Source of the DNA: Ignavibacteria bacterium
Lineage (GTDB): Bacteria > Bacteroidota > Ignavibacteria > Ignavibacteriales > SURF-24
DNA length: 64,000 bases
NCBI GenBank assembly: GCA_025612245.1
Contig: JAAXKQ010000005.1
Span: 134,009-198,008, forward strand
Direction of reading: 5' to 3'
The notes below the pieces were generated by a model. The model saw nothing but the letters and a program-made list of their open reading frames with translations. It was not told the origin of the DNA and did no database searches. A program made the position numbers and the translations under genes. Positions 34,570 through 43,284 of the stretch are shown here, piece after piece. Every line of letters begins with the position of its first letter. Position 1 is the stretch's first letter.

Positions 34570-35967
34570 TTGAAGCCGGAATTCAAATTTATTGTATTAT
34601 GTTCCTTGCTGCTGCTGGCCTTCATGTCGTTGCCTCTTAGAGCACAGAGCCCGCTGCAATCGGGTTTTTCCTTGAAGGACTGCATAAAGTATGCCTCTGA
34701 GAAGAATACTGATCTCAAGGCTGCCCGTATAGATGAAGAGATAGCCAAAAAGAAAGTAAATGAGGTGGCAGGTTCGGGGCTGCCGCAATTTGATATAACA
34801 GGAAATCTTGTAAATAACCTGAAGCTTCCCGCACAGCTTCTGCCGGGTGAGCTAATGGGTGGTGCTCCGGGGTCATTTATGGCAGTAAAATTCGGCACCA
34901 AGTATAATTTTACCTTTACAGGGCAGGTTACACAGCTCCTTTTTAACGGTTCATTCTGGGTGGGTCTGAGCGCCGCAAAAGAATCTGCCAATTATTACAG
35001 GCAGAATACAGAAAGTATTTCAGAACAGAACATTTACGAGGTAGCCTCTGCTTATTATCAGACACTAGTAATACAGAAGCAAATAAAGCTGCTTGAGTAC
35101 AATCTTGTTTCACTTGAGAAAGCCTTCCAGGATACAAAGCTCAGGTTTGAGAACGGCCGTGCCGTGGAAACAGACGTGGACCGGCTTAATGTAAATCAGA
35201 ATAACCTTCAGTACCAGCTGAAAAAGGCCCGTGAAGGACTCAAACAGTCGTATAACGTACTGAAGTTTAAGATAGGCATGCCGCTTGAAACGGCAATTAG
35301 CTTAAGCGACAGCATGTACTTCAGCCAGGATTCACTGGTTGCCGGGAAAATTGAAAGCCTGAAATATTCGGCAGATGAAGAGGTGAACTTTCAGAACAGG
35401 GCTGATTACAGAATGCTTCAGTCGGGACTCACGCTCCAGGAGCTGAACTGGAAAAACGAAGTATCAAAGAAGCTTCCGACATTAAGTGCATTTGGAAACT
35501 ATTCCTACCAGGCACAGAGGCCACAGGCAGATCTGTTTAATTCGCACAAGGAGTGGTTTAACTACTACTCTATAGGGTTGCAGGTAAGCCTTCCTATATT
35601 TAACGGGGGACAAACACTGGCCAGAGTACAGCAGGCCTCTCTTGAAATTGACAAGCTGAAGGAAACAATCAGGAAGACCGAGCAGGGGATAAACCTCGAA
35701 ATGTCCAATGCCATCATAAAATACAACAATGCCTATGACAACATTCAGTCGCAGAGTCTGAACGTTGCTCTTGCGCGCAAGGTATACAACAATTCTCAGC
35801 TTGAATACCGTGAAGGCAAGGCAACGGCACTGGCGCTGATTGATTCGGAGACAAAACTCCGTGAGGCGCAGACAAATTATGTTAACTCACTGCTTGACCT
35901 CTACATTGCCCGGCTGGATGTTGAAAAGGCAAAAGGGTCTTTACCGGCATATATAAATTCACTCTGA
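34570..35967 (+). CDS. TolC-family outer-membrane efflux protein
   Basis: Outer-membrane channel of a tripartite efflux pump. The 465-aa protein starts with a signal peptide (FIVLCSLLLLAFMSLPLRA before QSP), then FSLKDCIKYASEKNTDLKAA, the usual OEP opening. Two OEP repeats with long amphipathic coiled helices follow (YYQTLVIQKQIKLLEYNLVSLEK and DVDRLNVNQNNLQYQLKKA; repeated near 360-440). The start is TTG at 34570 with GGAG five bases before it; there is no ATG before the signal peptide. It is the first gene of an operon with the adaptor (46-bp gap) and the RND pump. A sigma54-type element and enhancer-like repeat precede it. Confidence 0.92.
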   Translation: MKPEFKFIVLCSLLLLAFMSLPLRAQSPLQSGFSLKDCIKYASEKNTDLKAARIDEEIAKKKVNEVAGSGLPQFDITGNLVNNLKLPAQLLPGELMGGAPGSFMAVKFGTKYNFTFTGQVTQLLFNGSFWVGLSAAKESANYYRQNTESISEQNIYEVASAYYQTLVIQKQIKLLEYNLVSLEKAFQDTKLRFENGRAVETDVDRLNVNQNNLQYQLKKAREGLKQSYNVLKFKIGMPLETAISLSDSMYFSQDSLVAGKIESLKYSADEEVNFQNRADYRMLQSGLTLQELNWKNEVSKKLPTLSAFGNYSYQAQRPQADLFNSHKEWFNYYSIGLQVSLPIFNGGQTLARVQQASLEIDKLKETIRKTEQGINLEMSNAIIKYNNAYDNIQSQSLNVALARKVYNNSQLEYREGKATALALIDSETKLREAQTNYVNSLLDLYIARLDVEKAKGSLPAYINSL

Positions 35968-36013
35968 CAATATTCATTTTACAACAAACGAGAAGCAAGA
36001 AGAGAAACAGAAA

Positions 36014-37075
36014 ATGAAAAAGAAAATCTTAATAATTGGTTCAGTACTTATTGCATTAATAGTAATATCCGCCAAGCTGATGGGAAATAAAGCTGAAGTG
36101 GACAAAAGGAACAAGACTAACGACCTGAACTTTAAGTCCGTTACAGTGAATATTGCTAAGGCGCTCAGGCAGGAAGAGTCTGCCAGGTTTACACTTGTAG
36201 GCACAACGGCAGGAAAAAACGAAGTTCTCATTCAGTCGCAGGGTAACGGGGAGGTGATAAAAATAAACTTCAGTACAGGCGACTATGTGACAAAGGGGAA
36301 AGTACTGGCGCAGTTAGATGACAGGCTTGCCCAGCTTTCACTTGAGAAAGCCAAGCTTGCTCTTTCAAGGGCTGAGGACGATTACAATAAGGAGAAAAAT
36401 CTTTATTCCGGGAAAGCCTCCACGGAAAACCAGCTGAGGGATAAAAAGATTGACTATGAAAACGCAAAGCTTTCGGTGGAACAGGCTAAAAAGCAGCTGG
36501 AATTCATGAGGGTAGCTGCCCCACAGAACGGCTACATAGTTGAAAAGCTGATTGAAAAAGGCTCTCTTGCCGGGCCAGGCAGTGCTGTAGCCAGGATAGT
36601 TGACATTTCACAGCTGAAGATAAATTTAAGTGTTTCCGAAAAGGATGTTTACAGCATAAAAACAGGCATGAGCGTCAGTGCCTCTTCGTCGGTTTATCCG
36701 GGTGTAACGTATTCGGGCAAGGTGACATTTGTAAGCAGTAAGGGTGACCAGGCGCATAACTATTCAGTTGAGGTAGCCATTAATAACAATCAATTGCACC
36801 CCCTCAAAGCAGGAACATTTACTTCCGTGGAATTCGGCATGGCATCAAAACACAATGTGCTCCTGATACCAAGGGAGGCTCTGACAGGAAGCATCAAGGA
36901 TGCAAAAGTATTTGTGGTAAACGGTAATATAGCACACCTCAGAAGTGTTACCATTGGTAACGATTACGGAAACTTCCTCGAGGTCCTTAGCGGCATTAGT
37001 GAAGGGGAAACAGTTGTTACAGCCGGACAGATCAACCTGGCGGATGGTTCACGCGTAGTTACAATAAATAATTAA
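36014..37075 (+). CDS. RND efflux periplasmic adaptor (HlyD/MFP family)
   Basis: Links the TolC-like channel to the RND pump. The 353-aa protein has one N-terminal hydrophobic helix (KILIIGSVLIALIVISAKLM) without a clear signal-peptidase or lipobox site, so it is probably inner-membrane anchored. The lipoyl half-motifs are visible (VLIQSQGNGEVIKINFSTGDYVTKGKVLAQLDD and VAAPQNGYIVEKLIEKGSLAG, each cut short here), with a helical hairpin between them (KLALSRAEDDYNKEKNLYSGK) and beta-barrel and membrane-proximal domains after (GVTYSGKVTFVSSKGD; LIPREALTG). It sits 12 bp before the pump gene. Confidence 0.92.
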   Translation: MKKKILIIGSVLIALIVISAKLMGNKAEVDKRNKTNDLNFKSVTVNIAKALRQEESARFTLVGTTAGKNEVLIQSQGNGEVIKINFSTGDYVTKGKVLAQLDDRLAQLSLEKAKLALSRAEDDYNKEKNLYSGKASTENQLRDKKIDYENAKLSVEQAKKQLEFMRVAAPQNGYIVEKLIEKGSLAGPGSAVARIVDISQLKINLSVSEKDVYSIKTGMSVSASSSVYPGVTYSGKVTFVSSKGDQAHNYSVEVAINNNQLHPLKAGTFTSVEFGMASKHNVLLIPREALTGSIKDAKVFVVNGNIAHLRSVTIGNDYGNFLEVLSGISEGETVVTAGQINLADGSRVVTINN

Positions 37076-37087
37076 GAGAGAATAATA

Positions 37088-40000
37088 ATGATAGATTTAT
37101 CGCTAAAAAGGCCGCTGATAGTCTTTGTTCTTTTCGCAACGATTGCTCTTTTGGGCTTTGCTACATTTAGTATGCTGAACATAGATCTTATGCCGAAATT
37201 CGAGACCAACGTCGTAACAGTAGCAACGGTATACCCGGGTGCCTCGGCAAGCGAGGTGGAGTCCTCGGTTACAAAAAAGCTTGAAGATGCCTTATCGACG
37301 CTGGAGAACCTGGATAAAATGACCTCAGTTTCTCAGGAGGGTGTATCCTTTACTACAATCGAGCTCAAGAGTGCAGCTGATCCTAACCAGGCAGTACAGG
37401 ACGCACAGAGAAAGATCAACTCTGTTTTGGCAACGCTTCCGACGGGTGTAAAGTCACCCGTTATTAGCAAGTTTTCCCCTTCGGAAATGCCGATAATGAA
37501 AATTGCCTTAACGGCTGAAATGCCTCCGGCAGAATTTTACAAAATAGCTGAAGACAGGATAAAGCCGAGGCTATCGAAGCTCAAAGGTGTGGGAGAGGTC
37601 AGTCTTCTTGGCGGCAGCGAAAGGGAAATTAAGGTTAACGTAAACCGGGATAAACTTAAGTCATATAACCTTTCGATACTGCAGGTGCTTATGGCAATCC
37701 AGAAAGCAAACCAGGATTTCCCGACAGGCAAAGTTGAAGAAACAAACAAGCAGTACACTGTTAGGCTTTCGGCAAAGTATTCTTCGCTTGAAGAGCTAAA
37801 GAATACTGCAATTGCAGTATTTAATAACCAGAGCAAAGTGCTGGTAAAAGACGTTGCGGAAGTTGAGGATGGAATTGCCGAGCAGACGCAGCTAAGCAGG
37901 TTAAATAATGCTTCTTCAATCGGCATTCAGGTCCAGAAACAGTCGGATGCCAACACGGTAGAAGTAGCAAGGCTGGTAAGAAACGAAATAAAGGAAATAG
38001 AAAAGGAATACGCTTCGAATCACATGCGCTTTGAAATTGCAACTGATAACTCCACATACACGATGGAAGCGGTTAACTCTGTTGTGGAGGACTTACTGCT
38101 GGCGATATTGATTGTTTCGGTTGTAAGTTTCCTTTTCCTCCACAGCCTGAGAAGTGCAATGATAGTAATGGTTGCAGTGCCGCTTTCAATGCTACCTGCG
38201 TTCATATTCCTCTACCTGTTTGGTTATACGCTAAATATTATGTCGCTCATGGCACTTTCGCTTGCAGTAGGCATACTTGTAGATGACTCCATTGTGGTCG
38301 TTGAAAACATTTACCGTTACCTTGAAATGGGCAAGACAAGGTTTGAGGCCGCACTTCAGGGTGCGAAACAGATTCTTTATACGGCAATATCAATAACGCT
38401 TGTTATAGTAATTGTATTCCTGCCTCTTATGGTGACGGGCGGAATAATTGGAAATATACTGAAGGAGTTTGCACTTCCCTTAGTCATTTCAACTCTGTCG
38501 AGTCTGCTGGTATCCTTCACGCTTACCCCCTTGCTGCTTTCTAAGTTCGGCAGGCTTGAAGACATCTCTTCAGATACATTTATGGGAAGATTCAGCCGCA
38601 CGTTTGAGAACGGGTTCAATAAGGTAAAAGGTTTATATGCAGGCATACTCAGGTACGGATTATCGCACAGGAAGACTTTATATGCCGGGGTAGTAGCTCT
38701 TTTTATTGCCTCTCTCACGCTGTTCCCGGCGGGGCTCATAGGAACAGCATTCATCCCAGACACGGATCAGGGTGAATTTGTAGTTGATCTCGAGATGTCG
38801 CCACAGATCTCCGTGTCTGCAAACAATATGCTGACAAAGAGAGTAGAAGGTATTCTGGCTTCAAAGAAAGAAGTTGTTAAGATATTTACAAACGTAGGCT
38901 ACTCAGGTAACATGCTCAGTTCTACAGCCAAGAATAACGTTACGCAGCTGACTGTTACGATAGTTGATAAAAAGTACAGGACTATAGGCGTAAATGAATA
39001 CGGCAAAATGATGAAAGAGGAAATAGCGGCAAAGGTTCCGGGAGTAAAAGTAAGGGTATCACCTACAAGCGTTGCCGGAGGTGCCGGAACCGCGCCGGTA
39101 CAGTTTGTAATAAACGGGACAGACATGGAAAAAATACGCTCCACGGCTACGATGCTTATGGATATAATGAAAAAGACTCCCGGCACTTCGGACGTTAAGT
39201 ATTCAATTGACGATCCGAAGCCGGAGGTGAAAATACAAATTGACCGCCAGAAAATGGAGCAGCTGGGCCTTTCAATTGCCGACGTTGGTGCCACAATGAG
39301 AACCGCGCTTGCAGGCAACACAGATTCAAAATATACAGACGGACCTTTTGAGTACGACATTAATCTTGCCTTCGACAAGTTCGACAGGAAAAACAGCAAT
39401 GACGTAGGAAGCATTACTTTTATAAACAGCCGCGGCGAGGCAATTGAGCTGAACCAGTTTGCCGAGATTACGCAGACAATGGGTCCAAGCATGCTTGAAA
39501 GAACAGACCGCAACAGCTCCATAACAGTGTCATGCTTTGTTATAGGAAGGGGATCGGGTACGGTAGGTGACGAAATAAAGAAAGGCTTTGAAGGCAGGAT
39601 TCCCGCAGGAGTAACCATTAAGCCCGCAGGTATGCTCAAGACTCAGGGAGAGGCATTCTCAAGCCTGGGTTATGCAATGATTGCGGCACTAATACTGATC
39701 TATCTTACCATGGTTACGCTTTACAATTCATTGCTCCACCCGGTAGTTGTACTCTTCTCAATTCCCGTGGCTTTGATAGGCTCGTTCTTTGCACTCGGAC
39801 TGACTCTGGAGAACCTGACAATATTTTCAATTGTCGGGCTCATTACACTCATGGGGCTGGTTGCCAAGAATGCAATTCTTCTGGTGGACTTTACAAACCA
39901 CTTAAGGGCCGAAGGGCGCGAATTAAAAGAAGCCTTAATTGAAGCCGGAAAAGAAAGGCTCCGTCCTATACTCATGACGACTGCAGCAATGATCTTTGGT

Positions 40001-40219
40001 ATGCTTCCTGTTGCGTTAGCAAGTGGGGCAGGTGCCGAGATGAAAAACGGTATGGCATGGGTTATTATTGGCGGCCTTACAAGTTCACTATTCCTGACGC
40101 TGGTTCTGGTTCCATCGATCTATATGTCTTTTGAAACCATAAAGATGAAGCTCAAAAGAAAAAATGCGGGCAAAGAGGCAGCTGAGGCAGAATTGGAAAA
40201 TCCAGCTTACCAAAAGTAA
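37088..40219 (+). CDS. RND efflux transporter permease (AcrB/MdtB-like)
   Basis: Proton-driven inner-membrane pump, 1043 aa, the family's standard length. The first helix (LIVFVLFATIALLGFATFSML) is followed by the porter-domain opening PGASASEVESSVTKKLED. TM4 carries the proton-relay pair Asp399-Asp400 in GILVDDSIVVVENIYRYLE. The second half repeats the fold with GLVAKNAILLVDFTNHLR and the motif GKERLRPILMTTAAMIFGMLP. The uncharged context at the periplasmic ends and the lack of the heavy-metal (HME) motif in TM4 favour the hydrophobe/amphiphile class; the substrate is unknown. Third gene of the efflux operon. Confidence 0.95.
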   Translation: MIDLSLKRPLIVFVLFATIALLGFATFSMLNIDLMPKFETNVVTVATVYPGASASEVESSVTKKLEDALSTLENLDKMTSVSQEGVSFTTIELKSAADPNQAVQDAQRKINSVLATLPTGVKSPVISKFSPSEMPIMKIALTAEMPPAEFYKIAEDRIKPRLSKLKGVGEVSLLGGSEREIKVNVNRDKLKSYNLSILQVLMAIQKANQDFPTGKVEETNKQYTVRLSAKYSSLEELKNTAIAVFNNQSKVLVKDVAEVEDGIAEQTQLSRLNNASSIGIQVQKQSDANTVEVARLVRNEIKEIEKEYASNHMRFEIATDNSTYTMEAVNSVVEDLLLAILIVSVVSFLFLHSLRSAMIVMVAVPLSMLPAFIFLYLFGYTLNIMSLMALSLAVGILVDDSIVVVENIYRYLEMGKTRFEAALQGAKQILYTAISITLVIVIVFLPLMVTGGIIGNILKEFALPLVISTLSSLLVSFTLTPLLLSKFGRLEDISSDTFMGRFSRTFENGFNKVKGLYAGILRYGLSHRKTLYAGVVALFIASLTLFPAGLIGTAFIPDTDQGEFVVDLEMSPQISVSANNMLTKRVEGILASKKEVVKIFTNVGYSGNMLSSTAKNNVTQLTVTIVDKKYRTIGVNEYGKMMKEEIAAKVPGVKVRVSPTSVAGGAGTAPVQFVINGTDMEKIRSTATMLMDIMKKTPGTSDVKYSIDDPKPEVKIQIDRQKMEQLGLSIADVGATMRTALAGNTDSKYTDGPFEYDINLAFDKFDRKNSNDVGSITFINSRGEAIELNQFAEITQTMGPSMLERTDRNSSITVSCFVIGRGSGTVGDEIKKGFEGRIPAGVTIKPAGMLKTQGEAFSSLGYAMIAALILIYLTMVTLYNSLLHPVVVLFSIPVALIGSFFALGLTLENLTIFSIVGLITLMGLVAKNAILLVDFTNHLRAEGRELKEALIEAGKERLRPILMTTAAMIFGMLPVALASGAGAEMKNGMAWVIIGGLTSSLFLTLVLVPSIYMSFETIKMKLKRKNAGKEAAEAELENPAYQK

Positions 40220-40227
40220 ATTAAAAA

Positions 40228-40291
40228 GAACCCGGCGGCACAGGTGTGCTGCAAATAACGCACTGGCAAAAAGGTTATTGCTGCCGGGTTC
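40228..40291 (+). terminator. Branched hairpin after the RND operon
   Basis: GAACCCGGCGGCA (40228-40240) pairs with TGCTGCCGGGTTC (40279-40291) with one G-U pair. The 38-nt interior has its own GTGC/GCAC hairpin. No strong T-run follows, so it may slow, process or stabilise the transcript rather than simply terminate it. Confidence 0.5.
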
Positions 40292-40339
40292 CTCCTTAAA
40301 ATAAATTGCAGGAAACAATTCCTTAGATGTCATCAGTTG

Positions 40340-40386
40340 CTTTTATATAAGAAGCAAAAATAAGAAAGTGCTTATATATAAGAAGC
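40340..40386. promoter_or_regulatory. Paired dyad elements, candidate enhancer cluster for the EBP
   Basis: CTTTTATATAAG (40340-40351) and CTTATATATAAG (40371-40382) each continue with AAGC, giving a direct repeat TATATAAGAAGC 31 bp apart (three helical turns). The sequence TAAGAAAGTGCTTA at 40361-40374 is identical to 34422-34435 upstream of tolC. Confidence 0.6.
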
Positions 40387-40439
40387 GCACTCATCGAAAA
40401 ATACGTCCGCAGCCTTGTTTTGATGCATTTATTCTGAAG

Positions 40440-40455
40440 TGGCATGGCATTTGTT
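40440..40455 (+). promoter_or_regulatory. Sigma54-like promoter of the VTC/CotH operon
   Basis: TGGCATGGCATTTGTT agrees with TGGCAYR-N4-TTGCW except for T instead of C in the -12 GC. Its GG lies about 73 bp after the centre of the shared enhancer-like element, close to the 70 bp seen upstream of tolC. The leader to the ATG at 40734 would be about 280 nt. Confidence 0.5.
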
Positions 40456-40505
40456 TTAATGGCCGGCACACAAAACGGGCGCTGATGATAATCCCGATCT
40501 GAATA

Positions 40506-40532
40506 TTTAACGTCATAAAAATGTTTAACGTC
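40506..40532. repeat. Direct repeat TTTAACGTC, 18 bp apart
   Basis: TTTAACGTC occurs at 40506-40514 and 40524-40532 (the first preceded by ATA, the second by ATG). It may be a tandem protein-binding site downstream of the proposed sigma54 start. Confidence 0.4.
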
Positions 40533-40733
40533 CGTACTGAGCTAAAGATTTTGTCGGTGCAGAATAAGATGAAGATATGAGGGGTAAAAGATGGGACAGA
40601 TGGAATAATGGAAGCAGTTCTAAGGAAGAGGAGAAGAACTATACGGGGAAATAGCTCAGGGATTATTGATGCAGCACCTGAAAAATAAATTATGAAGTAA
40701 CACTAATACAGATTGCGGAAGAGGAATAAAACA

Positions 40734-41564
40734 ATGACTGATAATGGAAATGTGATTGAAATTGAAAGATATGCGAAGAAAGAAACAGCCGAATTCCAGT
40801 TCAGGAGACTGGAAAAGAAATTTCTGATCAACACTGCAGCAGCAGAAATTATGAAGGGCCAGGTAGGGTTTTATCTGCCAAATGATGAAAAAGCCTATAA
40901 ATATCCCGGAATAAGGTCTGTTTATTTCGACAACAGGGAACTCAAGTGCTTCAATGAGCACATGAATAAGGTTAATCCAAGGTTTAAGGTTCGTTTCAGG
41001 CAGTATAAAAAAGATGAGAATATACAGGGCGCAGGATTCCTGGAAATTAAGAAAAAAAACAATGAGGTGACCGTAAAGGACCGCTTTAAGGCTGATTTTT
41101 GCCTGATTGACAAAATTACGGATGAAACATTGCCGGACTTTATAGTTTCAGAGAACAAAGGACTGAACATAGATAAACTGAGCTGTATTTACTACGAAAT
41201 TACAGGGAAGATGGGCCTTTATAAATTAGAACCCGTTACCGCGGTAAATTACCGCAGGGAAGCCTTTGAAAATAGTGAAAGGACACTCAGAATTACTTTT
41301 GACTCCGACCTGGAATTTGAGGCTATGCCGAATAAAATACTCGGCTTTTCAGCACTCAAAAGCAGTATGCCTCAGGATTTTATAATCATGGAAATCAAGT
41401 ATGCAGACAGCATGCCTGAATGGCTAAAATCGTTGCTTAAATTTAATGGCTTAAGATCGGAGCATTTCTCAAAATATTGCGAGTCAATACGAAAGCTGAA
41501 ATTAAGTGCGGAAAGTAGCCAAATGAATGCCGTTCCCGGATTTAACCTTTTTAAAATTAATTAA
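40734..41564 (+). CDS. VTC-domain polyphosphate polymerase-like protein
   Basis: A 276-aa cytoplasmic protein made almost wholly of a VTC domain, the tunnel-shaped fold that in yeast Vtc4 makes polyphosphate from ATP. Visible landmarks are FRRLEKKFLI (basic strand 1), YPGIRSVYFDN, FKVRFRQYKK, FLEIKKK and KDRFKADF, and a late acidic strand FIIMEIKYADSMPEW, matching the alternating basic and acidic residues that line the tunnel. ATG at 40734 has GGAAGAGGAATAAAA before it; a longer frame starting with TTG at 40713 is less likely. First gene of a five-gene operon (gap to the next gene 6 bp). Bacterial VTC proteins of this kind, next to DUF4956 and CotH, have no settled product, so polyphosphate synthesis is a family-based inference. 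Confidence 0.87.
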   Translation: MTDNGNVIEIERYAKKETAEFQFRRLEKKFLINTAAAEIMKGQVGFYLPNDEKAYKYPGIRSVYFDNRELKCFNEHMNKVNPRFKVRFRQYKKDENIQGAGFLEIKKKNNEVTVKDRFKADFCLIDKITDETLPDFIVSENKGLNIDKLSCIYYEITGKMGLYKLEPVTAVNYRREAFENSERTLRITFDSDLEFEAMPNKILGFSALKSSMPQDFIIMEIKYADSMPEWLKSLLKFNGLRSEHFSKYCESIRKLKLSAESSQMNAVPGFNLFKIN

Positions 41565-41570
41565 ACGAAT

Positions 41571-42248
41571 ATGGACATCTTAAAATTATTAACATCTATA
41601 CACATAAACTACAGCTGGGTTGCGGTACTGGCGAGTTTTATTTCGACAACACTGCTGTCACTGACGGTCGTGAAAATTTACATGATAACCCACAAAAAAA
41701 AAGGATACGACCAGGATTTTCTTCAGGCCCTGATATTCCTGAGCCTGGTTGTTACATCGGTCATGCTGGTAATAGGAAATAACCTGGCAGGGGCTTTTGG
41801 ACTGGTAGGCGCAGTATCCATCATCAGGTTCCGTACGAGGCTGGATAATTCGCAGGATACGGCATACATTTTTCTTGAGATGGCAATCGGGCTGACGTGC
41901 GGATTGCAACAGTACACGGTTGCAGTTTCAGCAACCGTATTTATTACTTTAATAATACTGATCCTCTGGAAATCGGACTTCGGGGGGGCGGGATCGCAGG
42001 GAACGGGCAATATTCTAAGGGTTAAGGTAAATGAGGTAATAAGCGGCAGGGAGATTGTGGAAAGAACATTTACTGATGACGTTCAGGCCTGGGATATCAT
42101 TAGCATTACTGCCATAGATGATAAAAAGGCAATTATAGACTATAAGGTGATGCTTAAGAAGAACATAACTGCCCAGGGCTTTGCCGATAAACTCTTCAAT
42201 TCTATCAAAGATAAATTAACGGTGCTGAAATTTGAGACTGTTCAGTAA
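41571..42248 (+). CDS. DUF4956 membrane protein
   Basis: A 225-aa inner-membrane protein with about four helices in the first 135 residues (WVAVLASFISTTLLSLTVV, ALIFLSLVVTSVMLVIG, the loop GAFGLVGAVSIIRFRTRLD, then FLEMAIGLTCGL and VAVSATVFITLIILILW) and a soluble C-terminal domain of about 80 residues (VKVNEVISGREIVER to the end). GLVGAVSIIRFRT is the hallmark of DUF4956. From memory, DUF4956 genes commonly lie beside VTC genes, which suggests a membrane partner that receives, moves or anchors the VTC product. It starts 6 bp after the VTC gene and ends 10 bp before the next start. Confidence 0.87.
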   Translation: MDILKLLTSIHINYSWVAVLASFISTTLLSLTVVKIYMITHKKKGYDQDFLQALIFLSLVVTSVMLVIGNNLAGAFGLVGAVSIIRFRTRLDNSQDTAYIFLEMAIGLTCGLQQYTVAVSATVFITLIILILWKSDFGGAGSQGTGNILRVKVNEVISGREIVERTFTDDVQAWDIISITAIDDKKAIIDYKVMLKKNITAQGFADKLFNSIKDKLTVLKFETVQ

Positions 42249-42258
42249 GTTCAGGCGT

Positions 42259-43284
42259 ATGAACATATTCGTACGCCCTTCGATAATTTTCCCCATTATT
42301 GTGCTCTCCTTCTTTTCCGGGGAAACTTCCCTGGCTCAGGAAAAAGTCCAGTTTTCGGGTTATGGCGCTGCCGGCTACAAGTTTTACGACAGGAATATAC
42401 TCAGGCAATATAACCAGGAAGTATATTATGAAGGTAAACTTCAGGCTGATATAAAAATCAACAGGCATCTTGATGCCCAGCTGGACATGCGCGGAAGTTC
42501 TGAGGATGAAAGGCTTTTGCTGCGTGAATTTTCTGTAAAGTTCGACTACCTGAAATACCTGAAGTTTAAGGTGGGCAACATTAAAAAACCGTTCGGACTC
42601 GAGCAGCTTGTAAATACCGAGGAACTCCTGACAGTTGAAAGAAGCTACATCCAGCGTTCAATTTCGGACATAGGCTACGGAGGCAGGAGCGTAAGCCTGA
42701 TGGCATATTATAAATTCAATAAGAAGCGCTCGGAGTTCCCGTTCTCATATTCACTGGCCTTAATGAAGGATAACTCTCTTAACACAAGCCTTGCAGGAAG
42801 GTTCTCTTTTCACGATGAGGCACTTATTTATTCACTAAATTACCTTTATCAGCGTCTTGGCGGTGAATACCCCGAGAGGGCCAATGGCTTTAGCGCCGAT
42901 CTGGTGTATGAAGGTGAACTATTGAAATCTTCATTTGAAGTTCAGTACGTGGAGGATCCGATTGAAAGCCAAAGGCTAAAATTATCCGGAGAGGGAAGGA
43001 ACGTGTATGTGTGCGGAATAAAATCTATCAATGCCTTTTCTATCAATCCCGATGGTGAGGTAATAAAGACCATAGAGCCTGTTTTACTCGCGGGAATGTA
43101 TTTCCCGGACAGTAGGGAGAAAAACACGCACACCTTTGAGATCATTGCGGGCGGGAATATTTATCTGGACAAGGATCTGCGCCTCAGGTTAAATGGCGAC
43201 CTGCTGCTTTCAAAAGACAGATATAATTCCTCTTACAGCACAACAGACTCAAAACTAGTATTTGAATGTCAGGTTACATTCTGA
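42259..43284 (+). CDS. Outer-membrane porin-like protein (OprO/OprP-type)
   Basis: A 341-aa protein with signal peptide (IIFPIIVLSFFSGETSLA before QEK) and then repeated amphipathic strands: VQFSGYGAAGYKFYDRN, AQLDMRGSSEDERLLLREF, LKFKVGNIKKPFGLEQL and a final aromatic strand SKLVFECQVTF. The VGNIKKPFGLEQL segment is the VGxxKxPFG box of phosphate-selective O/P porins and related Bacteroidota channels. A C-terminal Phe fits BAM-dependent insertion. I start at the ATG at 42259; a TTG at 42232 would overlap the DUF4956 gene. In an operon with phosphate-linked genes, phosphate or phosphorylated-polymer passage is an attractive inference only. Confidence 0.75.
   Translation: MNIFVRPSIIFPIIVLSFFSGETSLAQEKVQFSGYGAAGYKFYDRNILRQYNQEVYYEGKLQADIKINRHLDAQLDMRGSSEDERLLLREFSVKFDYLKYLKFKVGNIKKPFGLEQLVNTEELLTVERSYIQRSISDIGYGGRSVSLMAYYKFNKKRSEFPFSYSLALMKDNSLNTSLAGRFSFHDEALIYSLNYLYQRLGGEYPERANGFSADLVYEGELLKSSFEVQYVEDPIESQRLKLSGEGRNVYVCGIKSINAFSINPDGEVIKTIEPVLLAGMYFPDSREKNTHTFEIIAGGNIYLDKDLRLRLNGDLLLSKDRYNSSYSTTDSKLVFECQVTF

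Larger units (their letters stand above)
40220..40733. other. Regulatory intergenic region between the efflux and VTC/CotH operons
   Basis: 514 bp without a gene. In order it holds a possible terminator hairpin (40228-40291), two dyad elements (40340-40351 and 40371-40382), a sigma54-like promoter (40440-40455) and a direct repeat TTTAACGTC (40506-40514 and 40524-40532). From 40540 to the ribosome-binding site it is purine-rich leader with no structure that I can identify. Confidence 0.6.

Noticed and set aside
38899-39639. 246-codon open frame antisense to the RND pump gene
   Set aside because: It lies wholly inside a clear AcrB-like gene, has low-complexity Ser-rich content, no ribosome-binding site and no family resemblance.
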